Positions 22,755 to 33,249 of a DNA stretch of 64,000 bases are shown here, piece by piece. The DNA comes from Tenrec ecaudatus (lineage: Eukaryota; Chordata; Mammalia; Afrosoricida; Tenrecidae). Under the pieces are notes generated by a model, which worked only from the letters and a program-made list of their open reading frames with translations, had not been told where the DNA came from and ran no database searches. The stretch lies in NCBI RefSeq assembly GCF_050624435.1, contig NC_134535.1, positions 128,206,731-128,270,730 on the forward strand, written 5' to 3'. A program made the translations under genes and the position numbers. Each line of letters begins with the position of its first letter. Within the stretch, counting starts at the first letter, position 1.

Positions 22755-24260
22755 GAAAAGTAATGGTGTTTGAAAGCTCAGCATTCTTTATAGGGGAATG
22801 ACAAACTACAAGGTGACTGCTAAAGGCAAAACTAAAACCAGAAGTCCTGGCTCCTGATTCCTAGCTTCCAAATCCCAAGAGCATCTTAAAAGACATCCTC
22901 TGTCGATTATCAAAGTCCTAGAGTCCGGAGGAGGATGGGGCTCAGGTCTGTGACCACCCAGGAAGCGGCTGGCCTCCATCTCCGTCAATCTGAGGAAGGA
23001 ACCCTCTAGGTATGAAGTACAAACCTGCGCCTTTCCTTGAGGCTCACACTGTCTCCCCTGCACCGCTCAATCCAAAGGATATCGGTTCCAAAGCTGGGCC
23101 ACATCTGGCTGCAAGAACGTTCTCCCGCCCTGGATGATGGACTGGCCTGAATTCGGCACCCACGGTCAAGTCCAGCCAAAGGGAAGCCTCTTCTAACTTC
23201 GCACTATCTCCACCCCCACGCCCACCGCCCACCCTCCACCCCATCTTGGCTCTGTCTAGTCTGCAGATTTATTGACTTCTGGAGATCAAACACCAGGCAG
23301 GCAAAAGTGTGTGTTAAGCCCCTCCCCGCTTCTCAACAATACCTGCATTAAGAAAATGACAACAGTAACGAAGGAAAACACGCTTGATGATGGACTTGGA
23401 TGATGCACCGGGGCTAATGAGACAACTGAACTGATGGAAGGAGAGAATCCCACTTCAGAAGTGCTAATTATGCCGGTGGTTTGGCAAGGCCTGCTGCAGT
23501 CTCCGCTAATGAATGGATTAACACAGAGGCTAAGTCTCGGGACCCGGAATGTGCCCTGACACTGTGCTGGGCTTGCAGTGGGGCCAACAAGGACCCAGGA
23601 GGTGCAACAGGAACAAAGTTAGGAGTCCCCTCAGAGCCAGTTGCTTTGCCCAACAGACTAGCTCTCCTGCCACCGGATCGATTTGTAAAACGTGAGAGCC
23701 ATCTATTTCCGGGAGGGCTATTTACGTTTACTACAAAGAACAATCGGAGATTCTCAGGCGCGTGGTTTTGATGAGCGGATCAACTGCATTTAATAGCGGG
23801 GATTGCAAATACAATTACTCGCAGACTTGAGGGTCTGTGACTCTCTATGGACATTGTGGGGTCTCAGAGACCTGGGAGAGCAGTGAGGGGCTTCCACTGG
23901 GTGCAAAGGAAGTCCTGTGGTTGGAGAGCTGGAGGGTTGCGGGGATGAGGACGGAACGCCACAGGATCTGATCAAACAGAGAGGGTCTGGAAAGCCTCCA
24001 TGCTGGCAGCGATTCAGAAGGTGGAACTTTTGATCCTAGAACATGATACATTTTAATTCCCCACAGTGATGTCAATAATGTACTTGGTTAATGCCAAGCC
24101 AGCGGAACGGACAGAGCGTAGACTTCGTCCAAGAAAAGGAACAAGTCATATTGTAGCCATGCAAGTGGACCTCTGTTTGTTGCCGAGTTCAGCTTCTGGA
24201 AAGGTGGAAAGCAATATATTTTCTATGAGTTAAACGATATTTTAAAGATATCAGGAGTGT
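22755..24260. other. No feature recognised
   Basis: Unique-looking sequence with no recognised exon or repeat. Confidence 0.4.
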
Positions 24261-24264
24261 TTGT

Positions 24265-24485
24265 AAGGAGCCCCAGTGGAAGAGTGGGTTAATCTTTGGG
24301 CAGCAACATGCAAGGTCAGCTGTTAGAAACCACCAGCTGCTCCCCAGAGGAAAGATGAGGCTTTCTAGTCCCATAAAGAGCGGCAGTCTGGGAATCCCAC
24401 AGGTGCAGTTCTACCCTGTCCTACAAGGTTGCTATGGGTCAGAATTTACCGGATGGCAATGAGTTGTTTGGTTTTCTTTTTTTGA
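24265..24485 (+). repeat. AfroSINE-type SINE
   Basis: AAGGAGCCCCAGTGGAAGAG, GCAAGGTCAGCTGTTAGAAA, AATCCCACAGGTGCAGTTCT and GGATGGCAATGAG, with a T-rich tail, follow the family order. It is the first of three same-strand copies in a row. Confidence 0.8.
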
Positions 24486-24496
24486 GGAGGGTTTGT

Positions 24497-24620
24497 AAGG
24501 AACCCTGGTAGCCCAATGGTTAAGGGTTCGGCTGGTAACAGAAAGATGAGGGGTTCAGAACCACCAGGTGCCCCAAGGTAAAAAAAGATAGGGCAGTGTA
24601 TTTCTGCAAAGATTACAGAC
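24497..24620 (+). repeat. AfroSINE-type SINE, 5' portion
   Basis: AAGGAACCCTGGTAGCCCAA and TTAAGGGTTCGGCTGGTAAC mark the head. The copy stops within the body where the next SINE begins. Confidence 0.65.
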
Positions 24621-24621
24621 C

Positions 24622-24738
24622 AGAGAGCCAAGATGGTATAGTGGTTATAAGTTGGGCTTCGATTCGCAAGGTCGGTAGTTTGAAGCCACAAGTGTGCTCC
24701 TTGGGAGAAAGGCAAGACTTTCCACTGTTTCTGAGACT
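24622..24738 (+). repeat. AfroSINE-type SINE, left part, cut by an LTR
   Basis: AGAGAGCCAAGATGGTATAG, GCAAGGTCGGTAGTTTGAAG and CTTGGGAGAAAGGCAAGACT match the 5' half of the family. The body stops at an LTR-like element, and a compatible 3' end resumes at 25,498. Confidence 0.65.
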
Positions 24739-25497
24739 GTGGGGAAACAGAACAGGGAAGAGAGTCCGTGAGGACAAACTCTCAGCAGTCATATGTTAAG
24801 GAGTGGGGAAGGCCAGGGCACCCTGGGAGGAAAACTTCCACTTCCTGGGTTGGAAATGCATCCCATTCACATTCTCCTAAGTAAAAGTTATTCCCCATCA
24901 TGTCCCCCCATGGTAATGCCAAATCTAAGGTACTGTTTGCAAACACATGATCACTCACTCTACCCTGGATGGTCAACTGGTTGAGGTGATCTGCCTGAAG
25001 GTTGTCAGCCATCTAAAGCAATCAGACCCTATTGTCTGTCCCACTCTGAGTAGGGGCACTCCCTTCTGATAAGGATAATGGATTGTTCCCCTGAAAGAGA
25101 GCCCAAAGACACCTAAGGCCAAGCCAACTCAGACCAAGGTTAGGCTGCCATCTTGACTCTTGAGCCCACCCATCTTGCTACATTTGTGCCTTCCTGTCAC
25201 ATGTGTGCCCATTCCTACTGCATATACACCATAGCTTGTCCCCCTCATGTTAGGTGTATGCTTCTAGTACAACCTCTTCCTATTATGTACATGGTTACCA
25301 TGGTCTCACTGCCCAAGATTATATAAACTCGTGAGATTACATTGCCAGCTCTCTCTCTGCTCAGACCTGGCTCCTAAATCAAGACTGAGAGGTGAGCCCT
25401 TGCATGCTTTATCTTGTCTGATGTCTCTTTAATTTACCCCTCAATGACACAACCACCCCTTAGACCCATTCAGTGGTGGGGAGGCTGCTCCCTCACA
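24739..25497 (+). mobile_element. Solo LTR-like element of a retroviral type
   Basis: A ~760-base block starts TGTGGGGA and ends TCCCTCACA, which are near-perfect inverted ends of the LTR type (TG...CA). A TATA-like box (ATTATATAAACTCG) lies near 25,317-25,330, followed by a CTCTCTCTCTGCTCAGAC initiator-like stretch. Sequence on both sides belongs to one SINE. No viral coding sequence is next to it, so it appears to be a solo LTR. The 4-5 bp target duplication is not obvious. Confidence 0.55.
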
Positions 25498-25563
25498 AGG
25501 GCAGTTCTTCCCTGTCCTGTAGGGTCCCCATGAGTCAGCATTGATTGGATGGCAGTGAGCTCT
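25498..25563 (+). repeat. AfroSINE-type SINE, right part beyond the LTR
   Basis: AGGGCAGTTCTTCCCTGTCC, TAGGGTCCCCATGAGTCAGC and GATTGGATGGCAGTGAG are the 3' end of the family. It probably completes the copy interrupted at 24,738, apart from some 30 bases missing at the junction. Confidence 0.7.
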
Positions 25564-25686
25564 GTCATATAAAATTACTATAAATGGGAATTCAACTTGA
25601 TAACAATAGGCTTAGATTCCTTTATTTTTTGTTTGTTTGTTTTGGAAAGTCTGCAATAAAAGATTCTATTGTGAATTCTTATTCCA

Positions 25687-25828
25687 TCCCACTGCCACCA
25701 AGTTAGTTCTAACTCATATGGTTTCCCAGGCTGTAAATCTTCATGGAAGTCTAGTCCCTTCTTGCTCCAGAAGAGCTGCTGGTGGGCGTGAACCACTGAC
25801 CCAATGTCACTCACCACTGGGGCTCCTT
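25687..25828 (-). repeat. AfroSINE-type SINE
   Basis: Reversed copy: CCCACTGCCACCAAGTTAGT, CCAGGCTGTAAATCTTCATG, GAGCTGCTGGTGGGCGTGAA, and CACTGGGGCTCC at its 5' end. Confidence 0.7.
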
Positions 25829-25829
25829 G

Positions 25830-26360
25830 TGAATTCATAAGGAAAGCAACGAAGAACCATCCTTCAACTAAAAAACAAACACAAGCCCAAATCACAAAAA
25901 AACCAAAGCAATTTACATTATCTAAAAATTTTTAATGTAGAGCCAAGTACACCTTTAATGTTCAGCATGCCTGTTGTAAATACGCTACAATCCCACAGTG
26001 AACACATACGCTCTGAGAATAAAGCCTCCACCAAGGGAATAGGCTTATTCTTTGATTAGCTCTTCAACTATCTGGATGCCTTGTTAGCACGTGTTATTCA
26101 TTCCCTGAAGCTTAGTCCTCAGAAGACTAGAAAGGTGGGGAAATATGAGTGAGATACATATATACAGAGAGAGAGAAAGATAGAGAATTTCGCTGCTGGA
26201 AGCTCCTGTTTTTCCACTCCGGTGTCCTAAGTAATGTCAACCTAAATTCCCATAATCTAGGATTCTTCTGTCTTCCTTTCAAAGAGGAGAAGGGAGAGGG
26301 GGGCATGCACAATCAATGCACTCCATACTTGGTGGGGGCTCAAGACGCACGGGGACACCC
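25830..26360. other. No feature recognised
   Basis: AT-rich unique-looking sequence with no recognised exon or repeat. Confidence 0.4.
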
Positions 26361-26365
26361 ATAAT

Positions 26366-26850
26366 GACAGCAAGGGTCACTGAGCACTTAGCCTGGGGCA
26401 GGAACGGGCTTTTACAAACTTGGTAGAGTTCTGCTAACATGTTAGGGACACATTCCCATTTAACTCCACCACAACACAGTTTACAATGCCCACCATGGAA
26501 ACCTAACCATGACCTAATCCTGAAGCACAGGAATCTCTGCTGTGCAAGGGATGGGATATCTATTCACTTCCGTGAAATACAGGCTAAGTCAAATCAGGTC
26601 AGGTTTTGCACCTGAGTTTGCCAAAACCTTCAGAAATGACTCTGGACTTTCAGAACACTCGGGGCTTGCGGGGCTTGGGGGGTGCCCAGAAGACACGCAG
26701 GACACATCGTACTATTTCCCTCTGGTGGAGGGAGAAGCCAAATTCAAGGGAGAATGGCTTGTCCAAGAGCACACCATGGTTGAACCACAGCCAAACTCGG
26801 CGGCAAAGCTGGGATTCAAACCACCCAGGTGTGTCTACTGCCCAAGTCCT
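26366..26850 (+). repeat. MIR-like relic in two parts
   Basis: The first part at about 26,366-26,450 has GGTCACTGAGCACTTAGCC. The second at 26,745-26,850 has ATGGCTTGTCCAAGAGCACA and AGCTGGGATTCAAACCACCC. They resemble the start and end of MIR, with unrelated sequence between. They could be two separate MIR remnants. Confidence 0.5.
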
Positions 26851-26854
26851 CACT

Positions 26855-27345
26855 CGCAGGCCCCAGGCCGTGCTGTTGACCTTGTCTATTGCGAGTGAAC
26901 ACTTCTGGGGACGCTTTTCTGAAGAGCGCAAATGAAACTGATGTCACACCCTTCTTTAAAAAGAAAATTATGTTTTCCTCAGAAATAGTTTATAGAGATT
27001 ATTCTCCCAGTTTATACACTATTGAGGATAATTTTGAAAATACGAAAGTAGAAAAGAAGAAATCCCTCAAACCCACCCCACCCACCCACCTACCCAAGTT
27101 GCATTTTGGAATATTTCTGCCCAGTCTTTTAAAAACACATACAGCTTTTCTCGGTATCGCCAGTGGTGATGGGCTAATATACATTATTCTTTGTATGGTA
27201 CTTAATATTGCGAATTTCAACATTAGTCCATCATATTGCAATTGTGCTTTGACTTAAAAAAACAATTGCATTTGATTGTAGTAGTACACGTCTTCACACT
27301 ACAGGATAAAGGCTTGCTATTTTAAGTCGTTGTCGGTGTAAAAGT
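26855..27345. other. AT-rich stretch; no gene recognised
   Basis: It includes short A-runs and a CCCACC-rich patch at 27,070-27,090. No exon was identified. Confidence 0.4.
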
Positions 27346-27349
27346 CTGT

Positions 27350-27690
27350 GACATGAGCTACCCTCAACTTGTGTGCTGCCCTCACCACGCTACATCTCCA
27401 TGGCTGTCATTGCCCCGGTTAGAAATGCAACACCTCTCCTGCCGTAACTTTCCTTCTCCCCGCCCCTGAGTCCCTGATAGCCACCTAGAAACTTCCATCG
27501 CAATGCTTTTGCCTCTTCTCGATATTTCATACAAGGTTTGTCCTTTTGTGTCTAACTTGCTTCACTCAGCACCATCCCACGCAAACTGTGGACAGCTACC
27601 TAAAATTCCAACACTGAATGTGCTATCGCTTACAGGATTACCGCCTCCCTTTGTTGGACATTTCCTCCATTCCGATTCACCACTCTCATA
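27350..27690 (+). repeat. Ancient L1M-like LINE fragment
   Basis: GTTTGTCCTTTTGTGTCTAA, CTTGCTTCACTCAGCACC and TTGTTGGACATTTCCTCC match, in order, a conserved block found near the ends of old mammalian L1M elements ('tttgtccttttgtgactggcttatttcactcagc'). Confidence 0.5.
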
Positions 27691-27694
27691 AAAA

Positions 27695-28425
27695 CACTGC
27701 AAGCCCTCTCTTCCTCTATGAAGCTTACCACCTGCATGAGTTAGTCTCCTGGCCCGTCCCTTCAGCCGCTCTCCGAGCCTCTGGGCACATCTGCGCAGGC
27801 CCAGCCTCAGAGGGACCCAGCCACCACGTGTCCCACTAACAGGCAGGCGGCTGAGAGGGGCACTGCGTGGATGGGCTCATCTGCTGCCGACCTCGTTAAC
27901 GTAGTCAGGTTCTGCTGGGCCCGCCCGCGCTACCTGTTGACCCCGCTTGTGTTCGCCCCATGTCAGGCATCTCTTCTCTTCACAACGGATCTTTCAAACC
28001 TGCCCTGTCCCATCAAGGGGACAATAACAGAACACAGAAAAGCTTGCTTCCTTCACAGGAAGAAAGAAAAGCACAAACCAACCAACCAAAAACGGTCCTT
28101 CAAGTAGAATTTCACTCAATTGTCTAACTCCACCTACCCACCTACTTAAAGGTCGATATTCAGGTGACCTCCTAGTTTACCATCTAAATATGGTTCAAAG
28201 TGAAAGGGGGCAATACAAGCCAGTCTCTGGGTCAGGGCCTGGACAGGACTGCCTTCGGTCAACTAGGAAGTGTGGCCACCCTGGGTTACCTGTCATTTCT
28301 TCCAAAGGACAGTGTCATCCTTGTCACACTCCTTCTCCAACAGGACCTACTCCTGCCCCTTCCCTCAGCAACCTCGTTCCACCAAGGTTCCCGCATCATT
28401 CAGCTGGTCGCCCCGGGTTTCCCTA
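27695..28425. other. No feature recognised
   Basis: Unique-looking sequence, locally CpG-containing around 27,890-27,950, but without island density. Small ACCA tandem at 28,075-28,090. Confidence 0.4.
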
Positions 28426-28431
28426 TCATTG

Positions 28432-28900
28432 TATGATGTTCAGATGTAACCAGTTGTGATACGTTTTTGTGACAACATGGCTCCCATAGGCACACGTGGG
28501 CAGAGTTTAGCCTGTCAATCAAGTTGCAGCTTGATTGGAGGAAAACCAAGATAAATGGGTCACTGGAGGCTGGCCCCCTTCTCTCTGCTTCACCTTCCGA
28601 TTGGCGATCCATGAGGCGGAGACCTGCCAGTGTCCTTTGATAACTCCATGGCCCTTGGAGCCACAAGACACTGCTGCGTCCACTGGCCTGTGATCCCTCT
28701 GCATTCTCCACCATTGCATGAAGCTGCGTGAGTCTGAAGAGGGACTTATGGACTAGGATCAGACTTATGGACTTCATTCGGACTGGGCTGGGCTGTTTTC
28801 TTGATATATGATTACTCCTTAATATAAAGCTCTTTCTTTCTTTCCTGCACGCATATGAGTGTCACTGAAATTGTTTCTCTAGTCGGCCTGGCCTAATGCA
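28432..28900 (+). mobile_element. LTR-like repeat, copy 1 of 4 (most diverged)
   Basis: It shares CTGGCCTGTGATCC, a 'gacttatggacttcattcggactgggctgg'-type block, ATATAAAGCTCTTTCTTT and TTGTTTCTCTAGTCGGCC with three other copies at 31.1, 41.4 and 58.7 kb. It ends CCTAATGCA. The left boundary is diffuse. Confidence 0.65.
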
Positions 28901-28954
28901 CCAATATTTCTTAAAAGAAAGAAAGAAAACAAAAAGATCAGAACCCAAATCAAA

Positions 28955-29142
28955 CTAAATCCAGTGCCACCAAGTCATAGCAATCATACAGAACCGAGCA
29001 GAACTGTACCCTTGGGTTTCCTAGGTTAGAACCTTCACCAAGGCAGATGGCCACCATCATTCTCCTGGGGAGTGGCTGGTGGGTGTGAACTGCCCAACCT
29101 TTGGTTAGCAGAAAGTGCTGAACAATTGTGCCCCTTGGGTTC
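28955..29142 (-). repeat. AfroSINE-type SINE
   Basis: Reversed copy: ATCCAGTGCCACCAAGTCAT, AGCAGAACTGTACCCTTGGG, GGAGTGGCTGGTGGGTGTGA and TTGGTTAGCAGAAAGTGCTG. Confidence 0.75.
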
Positions 29143-29237
29143 TTTAAGGAAAAGGGACCGCTTCCTTACTCCTCTGGCTTCCTCTAACTACTACTGCCTG
29201 ATCCCTGCCAAATTTCATAAAAGTATAGCCTACATTT

Positions 29238-29420
29238 ATTAATCTCACAGAGACCTTCCAGGACAGGGTAGACCTGTCCCTGTGGGTTTCTGACACTAGA
29301 ATGTTTTACAGGACTAGAAAGCCTTGTCTTCCTCCGGAGGTGCATACTGGGGCGGTGGTTTCAAACTGCTGACCTTATGGTTGGTAGCCCAACGCATAAC
29401 CATTACACCACCAGTGCTCC
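29238..29420 (-). repeat. AfroSINE-type SINE
   Basis: Reversed copy: CAGGACAGGGTAGACCTGTC, TGTGGGTTTCTGACACTAG, TTTCAAACTGCTGACCTTAT and CCACCAGTGCTCC. Confidence 0.8.
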
Positions 29421-29599
29421 AGAATCAAATCAATGATAGTAAATTTTGAGTTTGTACATTTATTGCCTTCATGCCCTCCCCCACCCCCTTACAAACAGAC
29501 TCCATAGCTTCCTTCATAGCCCAGTTCTAAGGAAGCACCAAGAGCTAAGGACACCTCCTAATGCACTCAGACGGGCAGGGCCCCACTTGACCCTACTTC

Positions 29600-29916
29600 T
29601 TGGTAGCCGTGTCCGAGCCGGTCCCTAACGCATGGTGATTCCATGCATGATGGAAGACGTTGTCTGGTCCAGACAATGATTCAGTCAGTGTTCATTTGCT
29701 GGTTCTCAGTAGACGAGCTGGCCTTTCTTCCTGGCCCAGCTCAATCTGGAAGCTCTGCTGACATGTGTTCCACAGCACAGCAACAGCTAGACCTACGTGC
29801 AGAAGGGGTAGTGGTGCCTTCGCAGGAGTGAGGGGCACCGACAGGAATCAAACACAGGTCTCCCGACAGACGTGCAAAGTAAGCTAGAATTCTCCCACTG
29901 AGCCACCGATGCCTGC
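29600..29916 (-). repeat. Long tRNA-Gly-headed SINE, near full length
   Basis: Reversed copy of about 315 bases: CATGGTGATTCCATGCATGA at its 3' end, then GAGCTGGCCTTTCTTCCTGG, CAATCTGGAAGCTCTGCTGA, GGAATCAAACACAGGTCTCC (reversed B box), and TCTCCCACTGAGCCACCGAT, the reversed A-box end. The tRNA-like head carries extra bases in its anticodon arm. Confidence 0.75.
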
Positions 29917-29919
29917 CCC

Positions 29920-30898
29920 TTCACCTTCTGCGAAGACCCTCTCATGGTTTTCTTCTTCCCGCCGCTGGTGCTGGTCCTTTCTCTTCCTAAGTGTCAGTTG
30001 TCCAGTGCTGGTCTCTCTCATCTGGGCCCATGGCAGTGCATTCGCATCTGCCCCGCCCAGGTGTGGATGACTCCCATGCCCACATCTCCAGCCCAGAGGG
30101 CAGTTCTAAATTGATATCTCTTGTCATGAGGGTATCACTACTTGGATGCCTCAGGGGCATCTGAAAGGCCGTATATCCGCAACTACAGGCATCATCGTCC
30201 CCAAATCCTCCTCTTCCCCCAGCCCCTTCTTTTCCTTCCGAGGAAAAAAAGCAACCTCCCCCACCAGAGGACGCTCCTCTGCTCCCTTGTCAAACTGCCC
30301 TTTACTTCCAGTTAAATGGAACTTTAGGAGATGCACAAATGGTTTCTGAGACTCCACTTTTGCCCTCTCTCAGCCTCCCAAGACAGTCATTTCATCTCCA
30401 CATTAGAATGGAATGCTCTACTTGCAACACAGATTCCCAAACTTATTTGGCCTGCCAGCCTCTTACAGTAAAATCACTCAGGACCCCCCACCCTGGCAAT
30501 GAAAGAGCTTTGTATGTTAGCCTATACTGCAGGATAAAGTGTAGGTAGGCATCTGCTCTCACAGCTCCCCAGATCAGTCCAGTACTGCTCAGGATGCGGT
30601 ATTCCCTTCTTAGGGAAACATCATCCAACAGTGAAACCTAACTGGGTCATTCCCCAGCTGGAGAAAGAGCCACTCTTCTCTGAGACCATCTAGATACGGT
30701 TCAGGTTATTCATAACGGTACCACTCCTTCCTGGCCTGGCTCCTGGTGTCTCTCCCACCCGCCTCATCTCACACCTCACTTCTCTCAATTGCACCTGCCA
30801 GCCACAATGAGGGGCGTCCCTGCCCACTGCGGTACTGTTGGTGAGATTTCCCCCAGACTACTCTGTTCGCCAGAGATCTCTTCTCTTCCTCTTTACCT
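29920..30898. other. No feature recognised
   Basis: Unique-looking sequence, with no supported exon. Confidence 0.4.
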
Positions 30899-30899
30899 G

Positions 30900-31045
30900 T
30901 AGCTGTTAGGTGCCATTGAGTTTATTTCAACTCAAAGCAACCCCAAGGGACAGAGCAGAACAGCCTCATAGGGCTTTCTGGGCTGTAAGTTTTATGGCTT
31001 CCGATGACCAGGACTTTCCTCCTTCTACAGAGCCTCTGGGTGAGT
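30900..31045 (-). repeat. AfroSINE-type SINE, 3' portion
   Basis: Reversed copy: GGTGCCATTGAGTTTATTTC, CAAGGGACAGAGCAGAACAG, GGCTGTAAGTTTTATGGC and TTTCCTCCTTCTACAGAGCC. It ends just before an LTR-like repeat. Confidence 0.7.
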
Positions 31046-31063
31046 GCATCCCCATTATAGTCC

Positions 31064-31627
31064 TGTGGTGGTTACATAATCTGGTGTCAATTTGGGACGT
31101 GAGAGGATTAAGAGTGAAGGAGCAGAGTCTAGTCACTCAGTTGGGTCATAGCCAGTGAGGCTCTGTGTGGGCATGGCTTCTCAGAATTCTGGGAACTCTG
31201 GTGTTTCCTCCTTGGAGCTGGAGACATTCCCTCTGCTCACTCCCTGAGAGATGCTTTACTGACAAGACCATGGCGCTATGTCCTGGGAGCTGTAGAAGCC
31301 ACATGGACCTACCCTGATGCAACCAGACCTCTGGAGCTGGAGAAGCCATGTAGACACTCCTGCCAACGCTGAGATGTTTACAATGCCACTGGGTCCAGAA
31401 GACTTCCAACCCACTGATCTGTGATCCTCCTTCATTCGGCATCAATGCATGTATTGAGTCTGAAGATGACTGGTGTTGGACATATGGGTTAATAATGGAC
31501 TATGGACATTATCTGGACTGGGCTGGGATGTTTTCTCAATATTCAATTGTTCTTGTATATAAAGCTCTTTCTTATATACGTGGGAATGTCTATAAGTTTG
31601 TTTCTCTAGTCTACCTGGACTAACACA
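31064..31627 (+). mobile_element. LTR-like repeat, copy 2 of 4 (longest)
   Basis: It starts TGTGGTGGTTACATAAT and ends ACTAACACA, so it has TG...CA ends. Shared landmarks are TCTGTGTGGGCATGGC, a CTGGAGCTGGAGAAGCC segment present in duplicate-like form, CATATGGGTTAATAATGGAC, GTATATAAAGCTCTTTC and TTTGTTTCTCTAGTC. The ATAAAGC motif near the end could act as a polyadenylation signal, placing the element on the plus strand. The ending resembles ERVL-type LTRs; that classification is inference. Confidence 0.7.
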
Positions 31628-31820
31628 GGCACTAAGGTTCCTGTCCTTAGCTAGCCAAAGCCTACTTGTCCTTTTCGACAAGGCATATATGTCACCTTCC
31701 TGAAGCAAAGATCAACCTTAGCGTTTACCACAGTCCTTGAGAGACATCCTGTTAGTTACCGGTCCCCTCACTAGACTACAAGCTCCCATTGTATGCCGTG
31801 TTGCTATCACTGGCATCTAT

Positions 31821-31962
31821 AAGGGGTGCCCTGGTGACACAGTGGGTTAGGTGTTGGGCTGCGTACTGAAGGGTCAGCTCAAACCTACCAGCTGCCTAAT
31901 TCCTGTAAAAAGTTACCAGCTCCCAAACCCTATGGATCAGTGATGCTTCTGTCCTGATATCA
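31821..31962 (+). repeat. AfroSINE-type SINE, internally deleted
   Basis: AAGGGGTGCCCTGGTGACAC and TTGGGCTGCGTACTGAAGGG mark the head. AAAGTTACCAGCTCCCAAAC follows, so part of the body is missing. Confidence 0.7.
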
Positions 31963-31964
31963 TA

Positions 31965-32565
31965 AATGTGAATTTTATGTATGTATGTATATATGTATGC
32001 ATTTTTTGTGTGAATTTTATTTTCAAGAAAATCCCATTTGGAGTCCTTCCTTTCTACTTACTCTAGTCCTCAGGCCTTGGATACTGACTACAGGATCTGT
32101 TAAAGACAAAAAAACAACCACTTTATTGCTCTCCAAAAATTTGCCGAGGAAAAGCTTTGTGATAAATTATAAAAATCTGAGATGATGGTCTGTCTCCTAA
32201 AACAGAAAGCAAAAGGGAAGATTCTGACCCTGCCGCTTCCCAGAGCTCCTCTCTCCCAGCCCCATCCTCTCAGGAGCCCTCAACCCAGGGGGAAAAGGAG
32301 GCGCAAATGGGCACATGAGGCCAGCAGGGCCCACTCCGTCCAGCCATCTAGAAAACTACCCTGCTGCATGGCATCATGGGATATCAGTGCCTTCCCACCA
32401 CCATCACCATCTACCAGGCAGGTGTAAAGTATAGAGACAGAAGATTTTGCCCAGAAGGAGGGAAAGAGAATAAGCCACTCCCGAAGGAGAAAAAGGAGTG
32501 GCAGCCGTGGTGAGGCCTAATAGTTAGACTAATACTATCTAACAGTCACCCTGCCCTGGGTGTCG
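31965..32565. other. No feature recognised
   Basis: Starts with short ATGT tandem units (31,976-32,000), then unique-looking sequence. Confidence 0.4.
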
Positions 32566-32569
32566 TCAA

Positions 32570-32757
32570 CCAGGAGCCCTGGCGGTGCAGTGGCTTCACA
32601 CTGCGCTGCTCTCAGGTCGGCAGTCTGAAACCTCCAGCTGCTCTGTGGGGGTGCCTGTGAAGAGTCACTTTCAGAAACCCAAGCGGCAGCTGTCCCCTGT
32701 TCTACCGGGTGGCTATGGGTCAGAATGGACGCGATGGCAGTGAGTTTGCTTTTTGGT
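32570..32757 (+). repeat. AfroSINE-type SINE
   Basis: CCAGGAGCCCTGGCGGTGCA, CAGGTCGGCAGTCTGAAACC, AAGAGTCACTTTCAGAAACC and GGTGGCTATGGGTCAGAATG follow the family order, with a T-rich tail. Confidence 0.85.
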
Positions 32758-32795
32758 TTTCTGTATTTTCAATTTGTTCTTTAGAGTAGCACTAG

Positions 32796-33115
32796 GGGAT
32801 GGGCAAAGAGGCATCGGCAGTTCCGTGGTAGAATTCTCAACAGCCAGGTGGGAGTCCCAGGTTCCATTCCTGGCCAGTGTTCCTCACCACCTGTTGGTCA
32901 AGGGAATAGGTTTCCCTGGAGCTTCCACACTGACCTGGACTAGGAAGAAAGGCTGGCTGATCTATTTCTGGAAGTAATCAGCCCCCAAAACCTATGCTCC
33001 ACAACTTTCCGACCCACTATCGTTCATGGGGACAGCTCGGGGCTAGGCAACATTTCATTTGCACGTGCACGCATGCATTGGAGGGTCGCCACGGGTCAGA
33101 TGCAGCCAAAAACTG
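32796..33115 (+). repeat. Long tRNA-Gly-headed SINE, full-length copy
   Basis: The first 70 bases (32811-32880) form a tRNA-Gly-like head. The body follows: GGAGCTTCCACACTGACCTG, ACTAGGAAGAAAGGCTGGCT, ATCAGCCCCCAAAACCTATG and ATTGGAGGGTCGCCACGGGT. The same body appears reversed at 22.6, 29.6, 42.0, 53.1 and 57.6 kb, which defines the family from this window alone. Confidence 0.8.
32811..32880 (+). pseudogene. tRNA-Gly(GCC)-like head of a SINE
   Basis: Acceptor halves (GCATCGG and CCAGTGT) pair with one mismatch and two G-U pairs. GTGGTAGAATTCTC covers the A-box region. GCC sits at the anticodon position, and GGTTCCATTCC is the B box with one change from the usual GGTTCGATTCC. Because a SINE body follows without a terminator, this is a SINE promoter and not a free tRNA gene. 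Confidence 0.7.
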
Positions 33116-33164
33116 ACACAATGTGAGGGATGGAGGATGAAGATTTCCCTGGTCGTAGGTTTAA

Positions 33165-33245
33165 GAGAATGGAATGAGGCTCAGGAAGGGCACGTGGTAG
33201 AGCTAGGACTAGACCCATCCCTGGAGTCTGCCGCTCCACATTCTC
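33165..33245 (+). repeat. MIR-like relic
   Basis: GAGGCTCAGGAAGGGCACGT, GTAGAGCTAGGACTAGACCC and CTGGAGTCTGCCGC resemble the end half of MIR. Short and diverged. Confidence 0.4.
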
Positions 33246-33249
33246 TTTG

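Noticed and set aside
32811-32880. Functional tRNA-Gly gene
   Set aside because: It is the head of a dispersed SINE with base changes in the stems and B box, and a SINE body follows directly instead of a T-run terminator.
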